Source: Candidatus Sabulitectum silens
GTDB taxonomy: Bacteria > Fermentibacterota > Fermentibacteria > Fermentibacterales > JCC-6
NCBI GenBank assembly: GCA_001875255.1
Contig: MJAN01000017.1
Span: forward strand, 1 to 41,319
Length of the DNA stretch: 41,319 bases
Direction of reading: 5' to 3'
A model generated the notes under the pieces. The model saw only the letters and a program-made list of their open reading frames with translations, did not search any database and was not told where the DNA came from. Below, piece by piece: positions 8,776 through 19,238 of the stretch; the stretch's first letter is position 1; each line of letters starts with the position of its first letter. The position numbers were made by a program, and so were the translations under genes.

Positions 8776-9857
8776 ATGAATCCATATGAAGTATTAGGGG
8801 TTGAAAGAAACGCCTCCCCCGATGAGATAAAAAGGGCCTACCGCGGTGCGGCCATGAAGAATCACCCCGACCGCAACCCCGGCGACAAACAGGCCGAAGA
8901 GCGTTTCAAAGAGGCCGCCAGGGCCTATGAGATACTTAGCAATCCCTCCAGAAGGGAAGCCTACGACCGCTTCGGAACCACCGGAGAACCGGGCTCCTCG
9001 GGCATGGGTGGCATGGAGGACATCTTCGGAGGCTTCGGCATCGACGACGCCCTGAGGGCCTTCATGGAGAACTTCGGTTTCTCCACCGGCGGTTCCTCCA
9101 GGAACACACTCCACGGAGAAGACGTAACGGTTAAGGTCGACCTCGATCTCCAGGAGGCCGCCCTTGGTGGCAGGCGTGAGATCGAAGTGGACAGGAACAC
9201 AGCCTGTGAAGACTGCCGGGGCACCGGTGCGGACAGCGGGGCGGGGAGCGAGACCTGCCGGCACTGCAACGGAAGCGGAAGGATATCCACCACAAGGAAT
9301 ACCATTCTGGGAAGCTTCCGTACGGTTAAAGAGTGCCCCATCTGCCGTGGCACCGGAAAGGTCCCGAAGAAGATGTGTTCCCACTGCCGGGGAAAGGGTT
9401 TTGAAAGGAAGAAGTCATCCATCGCCGTGGACCTCCCTGCGGGGCTGTCCCCGGGTCACTACATAAGGCTTCGAGGCCAGGGCAACCATCCCGGCCAGGG
9501 GGTGTTCCCGGCGACCTCAGGCTGCATATAAACCGCATCGATTACGGCCCCTTCATCAGGGAGGAGGATGACCTCGTCTTTCCCCTTTTGATCTCCTATC
9601 CCCAGGCCGTTCTGGGTGGGGACTTCGAGATACCCACCCCCGAGGGGGAGAACGCTCCTGTCAAGGTCCCCGGTGGAACAGAGCCCGGTACCAGGATCAA
9701 GCTGCGGAATCTGGGCATGGGAAGGCTGAACAGAAGGGGCAGGGGAGACCTCATCGCCCAGGTTCAGATACATGTTCCCTCCAGGGTGAAGCGCAAAGAA
9801 AAGGAGCTTCTGAATAAACTGGAGGAATCCCCTTCCTTCAGACCTCCCGAGAGCTGA
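8776..9857 (+). CDS. dnaJ: Hsp40 co-chaperone DnaJ (one frameshift)
   Basis: About 360 residues after repair. It stimulates DnaK ATPase and delivers substrates. The N-terminal J domain has the HPD tripeptide at about residue 30. A short Gly-rich region follows. Then come four CxxCxGxG zinc motifs (CEDCRGTG, CRHCNGSG, CPICRGTG, CSHCRGKG) and the C-terminal beta domains (PQAVLGGDFEIPT). The frame breaks near 9500, where CAGGGGGTG should replace CAGGGGTG; this restores GQGGVPGDLRLHI. The stop overlaps the mutS2 start (TGATG). The start follows family alignment; there is no clear ribosome site. Confidence 0.95.
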
Positions 9858-12176
9858 TGGACCCCGGCCTGGAAAAGCTCGAGTTCCACAGGATCCTCGA
9901 GCATGTCTCCGCACTGGCGGGAAGCCCTCCTGGGAAAAAGCTGGTAATGTCGCTTCAGCCGGCCTTCGACAGGGAAGCCGCAGATACCTCAGACGGGAAA
10001 CGGAGCATGGAGCCCGGCTGCTGGAGTTCTCCATAGAACCAGCGGTTTCCGGCCTGGAGCCCTCATGGCAACGGTAACTGAGCTGGATAAGGGCGCCCTG
10101 GCCCTTGAGCCATCCCTTCTTCGAGGAACCGGCGAAGCCCTGCTCAGCATGGGGCGGTTCGCCTCGGCCACTGCGGCGGTCAGGGAGGACATACCCGGTA
10201 TTCTCCATGAGTATTCCGCTACCCTTCCGGACCTGGGCTCGCTGGCGGGAAGGCTCCTTCGCATTACCACACCCGACGGCGACCTTTCTCCATCGGCCTC
10301 ACCGGAACTGAAAAGGCTTTCCAGAAGGATAGATTCACTGAGGTCCTCCCTGTCCTCCAGGCTTTCATCCATCTGCGCGAAGTACGCGGGAACCGGAATA
10401 CTCAGGGACGCCCCCCCCACAGTGCGCTCCGGCAGGTACGTGATCCCCGTTTCGGCCGCCAGAAAGGGTTCGGTGAAGGGCCTGATCCATGACAGGTCCG
10501 AAAGCGGAGCCACCCTTTACGTGGAACCATCCGAGCTTGTGGAGGCGGGGAACGAGGTTCAGGAAGCGGTCTTCGACCTGGAACAGGAGCGAAGGCGGAT
10601 ACTCAGGGAAGCAACCCTCGAGGTCAGGAACCATCTGGAGCCAATAAGGACAGGTATGGATATCTTCACCGGGCTGGACAACATTTTTGCCCGGGCAAGG
10701 TACCACAGGGAGTGGGGCACGGTGTTCCCCGAGGAGGGTCCTGTGAACCTCAGGGTCTTCTGCATCCGCTGCTTCCCGAAGAGACCGCCGTCCGGAGCGA
10801 TGTGAGGCTTCCGGAAAACTGGAAGGTACTGGTGGTCAGCGGACCTAATGCCGGGGGGAAGAGCGTTCTTCTGAAGGCGGTTGCCCTTGCTTCAGTGTGT
10901 TCCCGGGCTGGACTGGGCGCCCATGTCAGGTCCCCGTCCTCAATGCCCTTCTTCAGCAGGATCATTGTTTCCATGGGTGACAACCAGTCCATAGCCATGC
11001 ACCTCAGCACATATTCCGCAAGGCTCTCCGAACAGATGGAGATACTCGAACAGGGTAACCATGAAACCCTGGCCATAGTGGACGAACCCGCCGCGGGAAC
11101 CGATCCCTCCACCGGCGCAGCCTCTCCTCGGTGTTCCTCAGGCGAACCGCCGAGGCCGGTGTGAGGTCCATAGTTAGCACCCACATGGGGCAGCTGAAGC
11201 TTCTGGCCATGGACCACAGCGGTTTCATAAACGGATCCATGTCATTCAACCCTGAAACCCTCACACCGGGATACAGGTTCATTCCAGACCTCCCCGGGGC
11301 ATCGTGCACCCTTGAGGCAGCGGCCATAGCCGGCTTTCCACCTGACATTCTGGACGAAGCTTCGGAACTGGCCGGGGATTCATTCAGCCTTGACAGCCTG
11401 GTGGCCAGCCTGAGGGAGCTTCAGGAGGAACGGAGGGCTGAGATAGAGGCCCTTTCCCTTGAGCGGACCAGGGCAAGGAAGGGCAGAAAAGCCCTGGAGG
11501 AACAGCTTGGACGTGAGAGGGACAGACTTGCGGAGGCCGCCAGGAAGGCCATAGAGGAAAAGGATGAAAGACTGAGAAGGATACAGTCCGAGGCGGACAG
11601 CCTGCTCACAACCATGGCAAACGCTCCGGGGAAGGACCAGAGACTGGCTGCAAGACGGCAGCTCAGTGACATGGCCAGAAGGGAAGCCCCTCCGGGGAAG
11701 GGAAGGGTCCCGATCTGCCCCCGCCGACCCCCGGCGGGCTTAAGACCGGGGATACCGTGGAGGTAAAGGGCTGGGCTGAAACGGGAACCGTGGAAAAGCT
11801 CAGCCGCTCCACCGCAATGGTCAGAATGGGTTCCATGCTGATCAAGAAGGACCTTGCGGAACTCACCAGGGTGGAAGCTCCGCCTGAAAGGACAACGGGC
11901 TCTTCTGAATACGCCCCCATAGAGGAAAGCCCCGAGGCGATGCTCATTGGTCTGACGGTTGACGAGGCTCTGGCCGAGCTTGATATAAAGCTGGACAACT
12001 GCACCGCCCTGGGCCTGAGAAGGCTCAGGGTGATTCATGGCAGGGGAAGGCTCATGCGGGGCGTTACCGACTGGCTGAGGCACGACAGAAGGGTGCGTTC
12101 GGTCTCCATCGCTCCGCCTGAAGAGGGCGGAACCGGGGCATCGGTGGTAATGATAAGGGGTAGTGATGGCCTATAA
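9857..12176 (+). CDS. mutS2: MutS2-family DNA-binding ATPase/endonuclease (five frameshifts)
   Basis: About 774 residues after repair. MutS2 acts on recombination intermediates and stalled ribosomes in other bacteria; it lacks the mismatch-recognition domain. Visible features: N-terminal LEKLEFHRILEHV; core and clamp segments with YVIPV and GATLYVEP; Walker A GPNAGGKS; SMGDNQS; Walker B VDEPAAGTDP; STHMGQLK; a charged coiled coil at about residues 510-590; and a C-terminal Smr domain with HGRG. Single bases are missing near 9984, 10059 (TCATGG for TCAATGG), 10754, 11121 and 11695. Adding them gives one continuous frame. It shares ends with dnaJ and dnaG. Walker B reads DEPAAGTDP, where DELGAGTDP is usual. 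Confidence 0.93.
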
Positions 12177-13859
12177 TCCCGTTGATGTGGAGCTTCTCAG
12201 GGACCGCGTGGACATACTGGACACCGTCAGGCGCTATGTAGACCTGAAGAAGAGCGGAAGCAACTGGGTGGGTCTCTGTCCCTTCCACAGGGAAAAATCC
12301 CCGAGCTTCAACGTAAACCCCTCCCGGAACATGTGGAAGTGCTTCGGCTGCCACGAGGGCGGCGATGTTTTCAAGTTCCTCATGATGATCAGGAACCTCA
12401 CCTTCCCCGAGGTGCTCGAGGAGCTGGCCGAGGAGAACGGCATCACCCTGAAGGTCACCGGCGATGTCTCCGGGGCCGTCAAGAGGAGATCCGGCATATA
12501 CACCCTTCTGGAAGCGGTGCAGGAGTTCTTCTCCAGATCCTTTGCCGCGCCCCGGGAAGGGAAGCCAGGGCTTATCTTGAGAACAGGGACATCGATGAGA
12601 ACCTGCTTCGAATCGGCATCGGCTACGCCCCCGGCGGAAATGCCCTTCTTCCCCACCTGAGGTCACTGGGCTACTCCGTTTCCTCCATGGAGGAGGCCGG
12701 AGTGGTGAGCACAGGGGCCAACGGCCACTACGACCGGTTCAGGAACCGCCTTACATTTCCCATCCACGACCGAAGGGGAAGGATTGTTTCCTTCGGGGCC
12801 AGGGCCCTTGACGACACCAATCCGAAGTACCTCAACGGCCCGGAAACCGATGTCTACAGGAAGGGAAGTTTCCTCTACGGGTACGCCAGGGCCCAGAAAC
12901 ACGCCCGGACCCAGGGAAGGGTAATACTGGTGGAGGGCTACTTCGACCACGCCAGGCTTCTCGCCAGCGGCTTTGAGGAAACAGTGGCCACCAGCGGCAC
13001 CGCCCTTACGGAAAGGCAGGCCAGGAACCTCACCGGAATGGCCGATACGGTCCTTATATGCTACGACGGCGATGCCGCCGGCAGCAAGGCCGCGGTGAAG
13101 GCGGCTGAAACCATCCTTGCCCAGAAGGGCTATCCCAGACTGATCAAACTCCCCGGGGGCTGCGATCCCGACGACTTCGTAAGGGAAAGGGGCCCGAACC
13201 AGTTCGAAAAGCTCCTTGAAACCCCCCTGGACCCTATTTCCTTCTGTATCTCCCTGATGAAGGGAAGGCCCCTTGAGGGGGCGGCCAGGACCAGGACAGC
13301 CCGGCGGATGCTCCAGGTGGCATCGGCGGCCTCGGACCCACTGACCGAGGAGGACCTGAGGCGGAAGGTGGAAGAGTACACCGGTTATTCCAGAACGGCG
13401 CTGCTCAAGGCGTCGGAGGATCTGCGGCGGGAAGATGCTCCCCGGAGAAGTAAGGCGATGGAAGAGCTTTCCCCCGGGGACAGGGCTGTGCTTCGGGCGG
13501 CCACCGCAGCAGGAAGGCTGGACCGGGACCTCATTCGTTTTCTGCATTCGGCAGACATGAGCTCCCAGCTGGGCGTAACGATACTGAAGGAACTTGTCCG
13601 CCAGCTGGACATGGGCTATTCCACGCTGGTCTTCGGAGAACTGGAAGATTCCATTTCCGGCCTCTGCGCCGATATCGCCGGTTCACTGGATTCCGTTACC
13701 ACCAATGACATAAAGCGTCTGAAACGGACAATAGAGAAGAACAGAAGGGAGAAGCCACGGAGGAGGGAGCTCATAGGCCGCCTCCGAGGGGCTGAGCCCG
13801 GGGAAAGGGCGGCAATACTGGAAGAGCTCAACGACTTCGGCGGTTTCCATGACCGCTGA
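12166..13859 (+). CDS. dnaG: DNA primase DnaG (one frameshift)
   Basis: About 564 residues after repair. It synthesises RNA primers at the replication fork. An N-terminal CHC2 zinc-binding domain is visible (CPFHREKSPSF then KCFGCHEGGD), followed by the primase core with YLENR and IGYAPGG, and a Toprim domain with VEGYFD and YDGDAAG. The C-terminal helicase-interaction part is diverged. One base is missing near 12551 in GCGCCCCGGGAAGG; with it, FAAP continues into REARAYLENRDI. ATG 12166 is chosen, with AAGGGG 5 bases upstream; a GTG at 12163 is the alternative. The start overlaps the mutS2 end. A sigma factor follows, as in the classical macromolecular synthesis operon. Confidence 0.95.
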
Positions 13860-13901
13860 CGGAACCCTCCGGGCACTGTAAAGAAAGGTTTTGTTTCCCT
13901 T

Positions 13902-14832
13902 GTGGATTCCCGGAAGGTCTCCGGAAGCTCCAGGCGAGCCGAACTCTCCCGTTCCATCAGGAAATGCAGGCAGACGCTGATAGAACTCCTTGACATTCCC
14001 CAGGAGGTCTCATCCCTTCGAAACTGGACCGAAGTTCAGAGGGAGATACACAGAAGGCTGGAAGGGGTCCGGGACAGCGAGACAGGGCAAAGGGCCATGG
14101 AATGCATCGAAAGCCTCCTCGATTCCGAGGAGGAGCTGATAGAGGGGAACCTGAGGCTGGTCATGATGGTGGTCAGAAGGTATTCCACCGGTTATATGGG
14201 GCCATGGAGGAGATGGACTTCATTCAGGAAGGCTGCGAAGGACTTATCGATGCCGTAAGAAGGTTCGATTTCGCCCGGGAAAGGGGTTTTCTAACCTACG
14301 CCATCATTCGGATCAAAAAGCGGGTCCTCATGGCCATGGAAAGGCAGCAGCGGCTGGTAAGGCTTCCCGCCCACGCGGTGAAGAAATCCATATACCTCAG
14401 GGAGGTGATCGATTCCTTCACCGCCGCCCATGGAAGATATCCCCTTCCCGTTGAGATAGAGGAGGAAACCGGAGGCAGCGTGGACTGGCCCATCCTCCTG
14501 AGTCTTTCGGAGAGCGTTCTTCCCCTTCATGAGCCCTCCGGAGAAACCGGCATCCCCTTGTCCGAGAGGATCCCCGGAAACGGCCCCCCACCGGAGGAAA
14601 CCGACCTTCGCAAGGTGCTGGAGGAGGCCATCTCCCGCCTCGACAAACGGGCAAAGTTCGTTTTAGTTATGCGATACGGCCTCCTCGACGGCGAGATCAG
14701 GACCCTGTCTGACATTTCCGGTGTTCTGGGCTCTCCATAGAAAGGACTCGACAGATTGAGAAATCCGCCATCAGCCTTCTTCGCGATTCTTTTTGCGGCT
14801 ACCGTCTTACTGACTGGCTGCGGGGAGGCTGA
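13902..14832 (+). CDS. sigma-70 family RNA polymerase sigma factor, divergent in region 2 (two frameshifts)
   Basis: About 310 residues after repair, short for RpoD and without region 1.1. Region 2 is clear (EGNLRLVMMVVRRY, MDFIQEGCEGLIDAVRRFD, then FLTYA). Region 3 starts VRLPAHA, and region 4 has a helix-turn-helix (TLSDISGVLGLSIERTRQIEK). The 24-residue stretch from TYA aligns without gaps to E. coli sigma-70, but the melting tryptophans W433/W434 are I and R, and the -12 contact residues Q437 and T440 become K and L. One T is missing near 14185 and one C near 14730. The start is GTG. It sits in the rpoD slot after dnaG, but the promoters in this window look like ordinary sigma-70 sites, so it may be an alternative sigma. 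Confidence 0.85.
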
Positions 14833-15581
14833 GAAACCTCCGGCGGGGTCCGGACACCGCCCTTGTGGTGTTCGGCCCTTCCCTTGCGGAACTGTTTTAC
14901 GAAGCGGGGATATCCGACAGGCTGGCCGCCCTCGACCGGCATTCCATCTGGCCCGGTGAACTCTCCGGAGTTCCCAGGCCGGTGACTTCATGTGTCCGTC
15001 ACTGGAAGCCATTGCCGAACTCGATCCCACCTCCATACACGTTGTGGGAAGCAATCCTTCACTGTCAGCCCTTGCGGACAGGCTTGGTATTCCCTTGTAC
15101 ACCTATTCCTTCGATACCCTGGAGGATATTCATCGCTCATGCGAGACCATATCCAGTCTATACCCTGACGCCAGCCTGGACCGGTTTTCCGCCTCACTGG
15201 CCGGAGCCCTGGATTCACTGGGGCAGATATGCCCGGAAAACCCCCTGAGGGTAATGATAGTGATACACCTTGAAGAGGACGGCGCCATTACACTGGCCGG
15301 CGGGGCACATATTTCGCCGACATCATAACCGGCGCCGGTTTTGATCTGGCGGCTCCCGGAACGGGGAGCTATCCCTCGGTTTCCGTAGAGGGGATACTCT
15401 CCCTTGCCCCGGACAGGTGCTGGTTCTGGCTCCCGGGGGGAGTCCCGGGAGGATAAGGGATGTCTGGGAACGGAACGGGCTTGATCCCGGGGGGCTGTGC
15501 ATACTCACCGGGGACCATGTCCTCATTCCCGGCGCAAGGCTGCCCCTGCTCGTAAGGGAGATGAGAAACTGTCTGAACTGA
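14756..15581 (+). CDS. BtuF/FecB-like ABC substrate-binding lipoprotein (four frameshifts)
   Basis: About 275 residues after repair. It would bind cobalamin, haem or a ferric siderophore outside the membrane. The lipobox LLTGC puts the lipidated Cys at residue 22. The fold-III binding-protein pattern is visible: FGPSLAELFYEAG, PSLEAIAELDPTSIH, a long helix, then DIITGAGF and SVEGILSLAPD. Frame changes: one extra G near 14849, and one G missing near each of 14982, 15300 and 15417. The start is TTG 14756, preceded by AAAGGA. It lies inside the sigma-factor coding sequence, overlapping it by 77 bases. The ligand is inferred only from the neighbouring ATPase and permease. Confidence 0.8.
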
Positions 15582-16357
15582 ACTTATCCGATTTCAAAGC
15601 GGGCTACACCGGAACTCCGGGAGTCGTCCGGGGGGTTTCCATGAAACTCGCCGGGGGTTCCGTGACAGCGGTGATAGGCCCCAACGGCAGTGGAAAAAGC
15701 ACACTTTTAAAGGGGCTGATGGGTTTTCCCGGAATGATCGCGTCCGGGACCGCCACACTGGATGACCTTCCCCTTGCAGCCATGGGAAAACGGGAAAAGG
15801 CCCTCAGCGTGGGATACCTGCCCCAGTCGCCTCCGGTGCCTACGGGGCTCACCGGTCTGGAGACCGTTCTTCTGGGGCGCTACCCCCACAGGGACCCCTG
15901 GGCCTTCGATTCCAGGGAGGACAGAGAGGCGGCCATGAGGGCACTTGAAATGGTTGAAGCCCTCCATCTGGCGGATAAGTACGTGGACAGGATCTCAGGG
16001 GGTGAGTTCCGCCTTGTGAACCTGGCTGCGGTACTGGCCCAGGAAACACCGGTGATCCTCCTCGACGAGCCGGCCTCCTCCCTGGATTACGGCAATGCCG
16101 TTCATCTCTGGCGGGTCCTTTCCCAGCTGGCTGCCGGGGGAAAGATCGTGATAGCCACCACCCACAGAATAGGTATGGCGGCCGGGTATTTCAACAGGAT
16201 ACTGCTGCTCTCCCGCGGACGGCCTGTGGTCTTTGGCGAACCCGGGGATGTATTCTCCGGGGATGATATTCTCTCCGATGTCTACAGGACACCCCTGAAG
16301 ATGATAAGGAACAGCCATGGAAAGGGTTGGGTGGTATGTCCCGGGGAAAAGGAATGA
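15569..16357 (+). CDS. BtuD/FecE-like ABC transporter ATPase
   Basis: About 262 residues with no indel needed. Motifs in order: Walker A GPNGSGKST, Q-loop YLPQ, a degenerate signature ISGGEFR, Walker B VILLDEPASSLD, and an H-loop His in ATTH. It would power import by the adjacent permease. No ATG or GTG lies at the expected N-terminus. CTG 15569, with AGGGAG 8 bases upstream, gives a family-like start (SELNLSDF). A missing base just after ATG 15561 is an alternative. It overlaps the binding-protein stop and ends ATGA-coupled to the permease. Confidence 0.88.
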   Translation: MSELNLSDFKAGYTGTPGVVRGVSMKLAGGSVTAVIGPNGSGKSTLLKGLMGFPGMIASGTATLDDLPLAAMGKREKALSVGYLPQSPPVPTGLTGLETVLLGRYPHRDPWAFDSREDREAAMRALEMVEALHLADKYVDRISGGEFRLVNLAAVLAQETPVILLDEPASSLDYGNAVHLWRVLSQLAAGGKIVIATTHRIGMAAGYFNRILLLSRGRPVVFGEPGDVFSGDDILSDVYRTPLKMIRNSHGKGWVVCPGEKE

Positions 16358-17285
16358 GGATCACCCTCATTGGTCTGCTTATCCTGTTCGCCGCAGGGGT
16401 GCTGCTTTCCCTGGCGGCGGGTCCCGCGGGAATAAGGGCCTCATCAATGATAATGAGGGAACTGAGGATTCCCAGGGTCCTGCTGGCCATCACCGCAGGC
16501 GCTTCCCTGGCTGTCTCCGGCTGCATCCTTCAGGCAATCCTGAGGAATCCCCTGGCCACACCCTATACACTGGGCATCAGCGCCGGAGCCGGTGTAACAG
16601 CCGGTTTCATAATACTTTCCGGAGTTGTCATGCCGGTTTACCTGGTCTACCTCTGCGGAACAGCCGGGGCCATGGCCGCCGCCGGCCTTACATGGTTCCT
16701 TGCCGGCCGAAGCAGAAGGGACGATTCCGGTCTCATTCTCGCCGGGGTCACTGTGAACCTCCTTGGTGCTTCGGTGCTGCTCCTCATCGAGTACATGAGC
16801 CCTGCTTCAAGGCTTGTGGAGATAGTGAGGTGGCTCATGGGCGACCTGGCCGTGGCGGGCTACGGCAGGATAATCTTCCTGCTTCCCTTCTTCATTGCCG
16901 GCATGACCCTTCCGGTACTTCGTACAGGAACACTGAACCAGTTCCTGGCTGGTACGGACATGGCGGAATCCAGGGGGGTGAACACCTCCAGGGAGAGATT
17001 CCTCCTGCTTCTGTCCGCGGCGGTCCTGGCGGGAGGAACCGTGGGGGCAGTTGGTCCGGTTGGGTTCGTGGGGCTCATGGTCCCCCACATCGTGAGGAGG
17101 CTGACCGGTGGGGACTACAGAAGGCTACTGCCTCTGTCCGCCCTTGGCGGTGCTGTGCTGATGATATGGGCGGACATTTTCTCCAGGACGGTGATCTCCC
17201 CGGGGGAGCTTCCCATCGGCGTAATACTATCCTGCTCGGGGGACCCTTCTTTCTCTATCTGCTCATAAAAAAGCCCCGCCTGTAG
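16354..17285 (+). CDS. BtuC/FecCD-family ABC permease (one frameshift)
   Basis: About 310 residues with many hydrophobic segments, as in the ten-helix BtuC/FhuB/FecCD family. Family motifs: RIPRVLLAITAGASLAVSG near the N-terminus, NPLATPYTLGISAGAG, GPVGFVGLMVPHIVRRLTG (coupling helix region) and a terminal ELPIGVITILLGGPFF. The last needs one A restored near 17224; otherwise the frame would end early with a wrong tail. The ATG overlaps the ATPase TGA. The stop lies inside the hairpin that terminates the convergent gene. Together with the two previous genes it forms a complete importer. Confidence 0.9.
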
Positions 17286-17294
17286 CGGCGGGGC
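17267..17294 (-). terminator. intrinsic terminator of the SurA/PpiD-like gene
   Basis: GCCCCGCC and GGCGGGGC form an 8-base GC stem with a 6-base loop. On the minus strand it is followed at once by six Ts. The permease stop codon on the plus strand falls within its loop. Confidence 0.85.
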
Positions 17295-17310
17295 CCATTC
17301 AAGATGGTCT

Positions 17311-19158
17311 CTACTCCTCCAGGGCTTCCTGTCTGGCGGCGTAGTCCGCTCTGAGGGAGTCCATGGTGTTGTAGTACTGCTCTCTGGAGTCCACGATGTT
17401 CGCCTGATCCCTCATGTTCTCCATGAGCCTGGCGGTGTAGAGGGAGTTATGACTGCTCTGCATGGACAGGTAGAAGCCTGTGAGCTGTGATCTCTCCTCG
17501 GGTATCTGGGGCGCGGTCCTGGAGACGATCTCGGCAAGGTAGGCCACCCCATTGTTGGTGAAGGGGCCGATGAGGGTGAACTCCTGCGCGGTAAGGGCGG
17601 CGTTGGCAAGGCCTTCGCAGCCCAGGAAGCCCCTGTAGGCGGCTTCATCCGATGCGGACCACTGCCTTACCGATGCCGGGGAGAAAGGCTGTGAATCCTG
17701 AACCTCAATTGAATCGGATCGGGCCCATTCAGCCAGCCCCATTCCGCCGGCGGAATTTCTTCGGCGGCTTCCTCCGCCATGCGCAGAGCGGCCTCGTTCT
17801 GAAGCCTGGAGTAGTACAGTGAAAGGGCCAGGTTTGATTCCAGGGCCTCCTCCAGGGGAATGGTGCCCCCCTCTATCTCTTCGATCTTCTCCGCCAGCAT
17901 CAGGGCGGGATAGCTTCCGGAAAAGCTGGGAATATAGAAAACCGGTCCGGTGGTGCTGGCCCATACCGTGTCGGTGGCGAAGGAGATCAGCGGCTGGGGC
18001 ATGCTTTCCGAAGGCTGTGTGTTCCCGTCGATCACCATTTCGCCGAAATCCACCAGCTGATACCCGCTGAAGGAGGGCACCTCCCTGGCCAGTATTTCCT
18101 CGATGGCGCCGTCGAGATCCCAGAAAGCCTCCCTCAGGGTGTTCCTTCCGGGGAAAAGAGGCACTTCCCAGTGGACTATGGTAAGGGTATCCCCGGCGCC
18201 TGAGGTGTCGTCGGAGGCGCTTACGTCAAGCAGTTCGATGGAATGGCAGGCCTGGATCCCGGAGTTTGCGAGGGATGCCGCGGTGAATGGCCGTGAGACC
18301 TCCCCCGGGGACATGTCCACGCTCCATCCCGTAATGGTCTCAAGCTGTTCTCTGATTATGTTCATGGTGTCCGGAGAGCCGCCCCCTGAGACCGCCAGTG
18401 AATCCACCATGCCCATTGTAAGGGCCAGGTCGTTCTCTCCGGGCTGTATCATGAAGGTTGCGAAGCGTACCCGGGAGCCGGCGGTCCTGTTGAAGAGTTC
18501 AGGGTTCTCATCATAGAATATTTCAAGTTCCTCCACAGAAGGCATGGGAGGTGATGCACGGAAGGTGACGAACCGTGCGGACACGGAGGTCATGGCGTCA
18601 TTGAGCATGAACTCAAGTTCTTCCATGGAGATCATGTTCTCCAGGGAAACAGCTGAGCCGAACATTGCCCTGTCAGCGCTATAGACAACCTGCTGAAGGG
18701 TGCCTCCGAAGTTCGGGTCGTTCCTGTATTCCGAGATGTACCCCTGGGGGTCCTGTATGCCCATGAGCATCAGCTGGGTTTCCAGGAGTTCCTCGGCCAT
18801 GGACATTTTCACCGGGCTCCAGCCCAGCATCTCAAGGTAATCGTTCTGAAGAGTGCGGTCTATGACCAGATCGAAGGCCGCTTCGTTGACGTCGTTGTAC
18901 ATCAGGGCCAGCTGGCTTTCGGCGTTCGGATAGCCCATACGGGACATCTGTTCCTCCATGTTCCCGTAGATCTCCCTGCGGGCCATGTCGAACTGCGCCG
19001 GATCGATACCCTGGCCGTTCACCGTTCCCATTACCCATTTTGTCCGCCTGAGCCCTGTCCAGACCACCCCGACCCCATTCAAGGAATATCATGCCTACGA
19101 AGATGACAACGATGACGATAAGGAATATCTTTGCATTGTTTCTGAACCAGACTAGCAT
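17311..19158 (-). CDS. membrane-anchored SurA/PpiD-like chaperone (two frameshifts)
   Basis: About 615 residues. A single N-terminal membrane helix at about residues 11-26 is followed by a periplasmic part, as in PpiD. Next comes a SurA_N-like region starting GTVNGQGIDPAQFDMARREIY, rich in helices. A parvulin-like middle may start near VRFATFMIQPGEND, but the catalytic residues are not recognisable, so isomerase activity is doubtful. The frame is repaired by removing one A from AAAA near 19043 and adding one A near 17743. GGAGGAGA lies 4-5 bases before the ATG. It is divergent from holA. Likely role: folding of exported proteins, by inference. Confidence 0.7.
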
Positions 19159-19238
19159 TACAGTTCTCCTCCGTTAATTTGAGGCAGGAAAATAAGCAAA
19201 ACCCCGGGGGCGGGGCAATAGCCGAAGGGTATACGGAT

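Noticed and set aside
14756..14959. A short separate lipoprotein of 67 residues
   Set aside because: It is only the signal-peptide part of the ABC binding protein; one surplus G near 14849 throws it out of frame.
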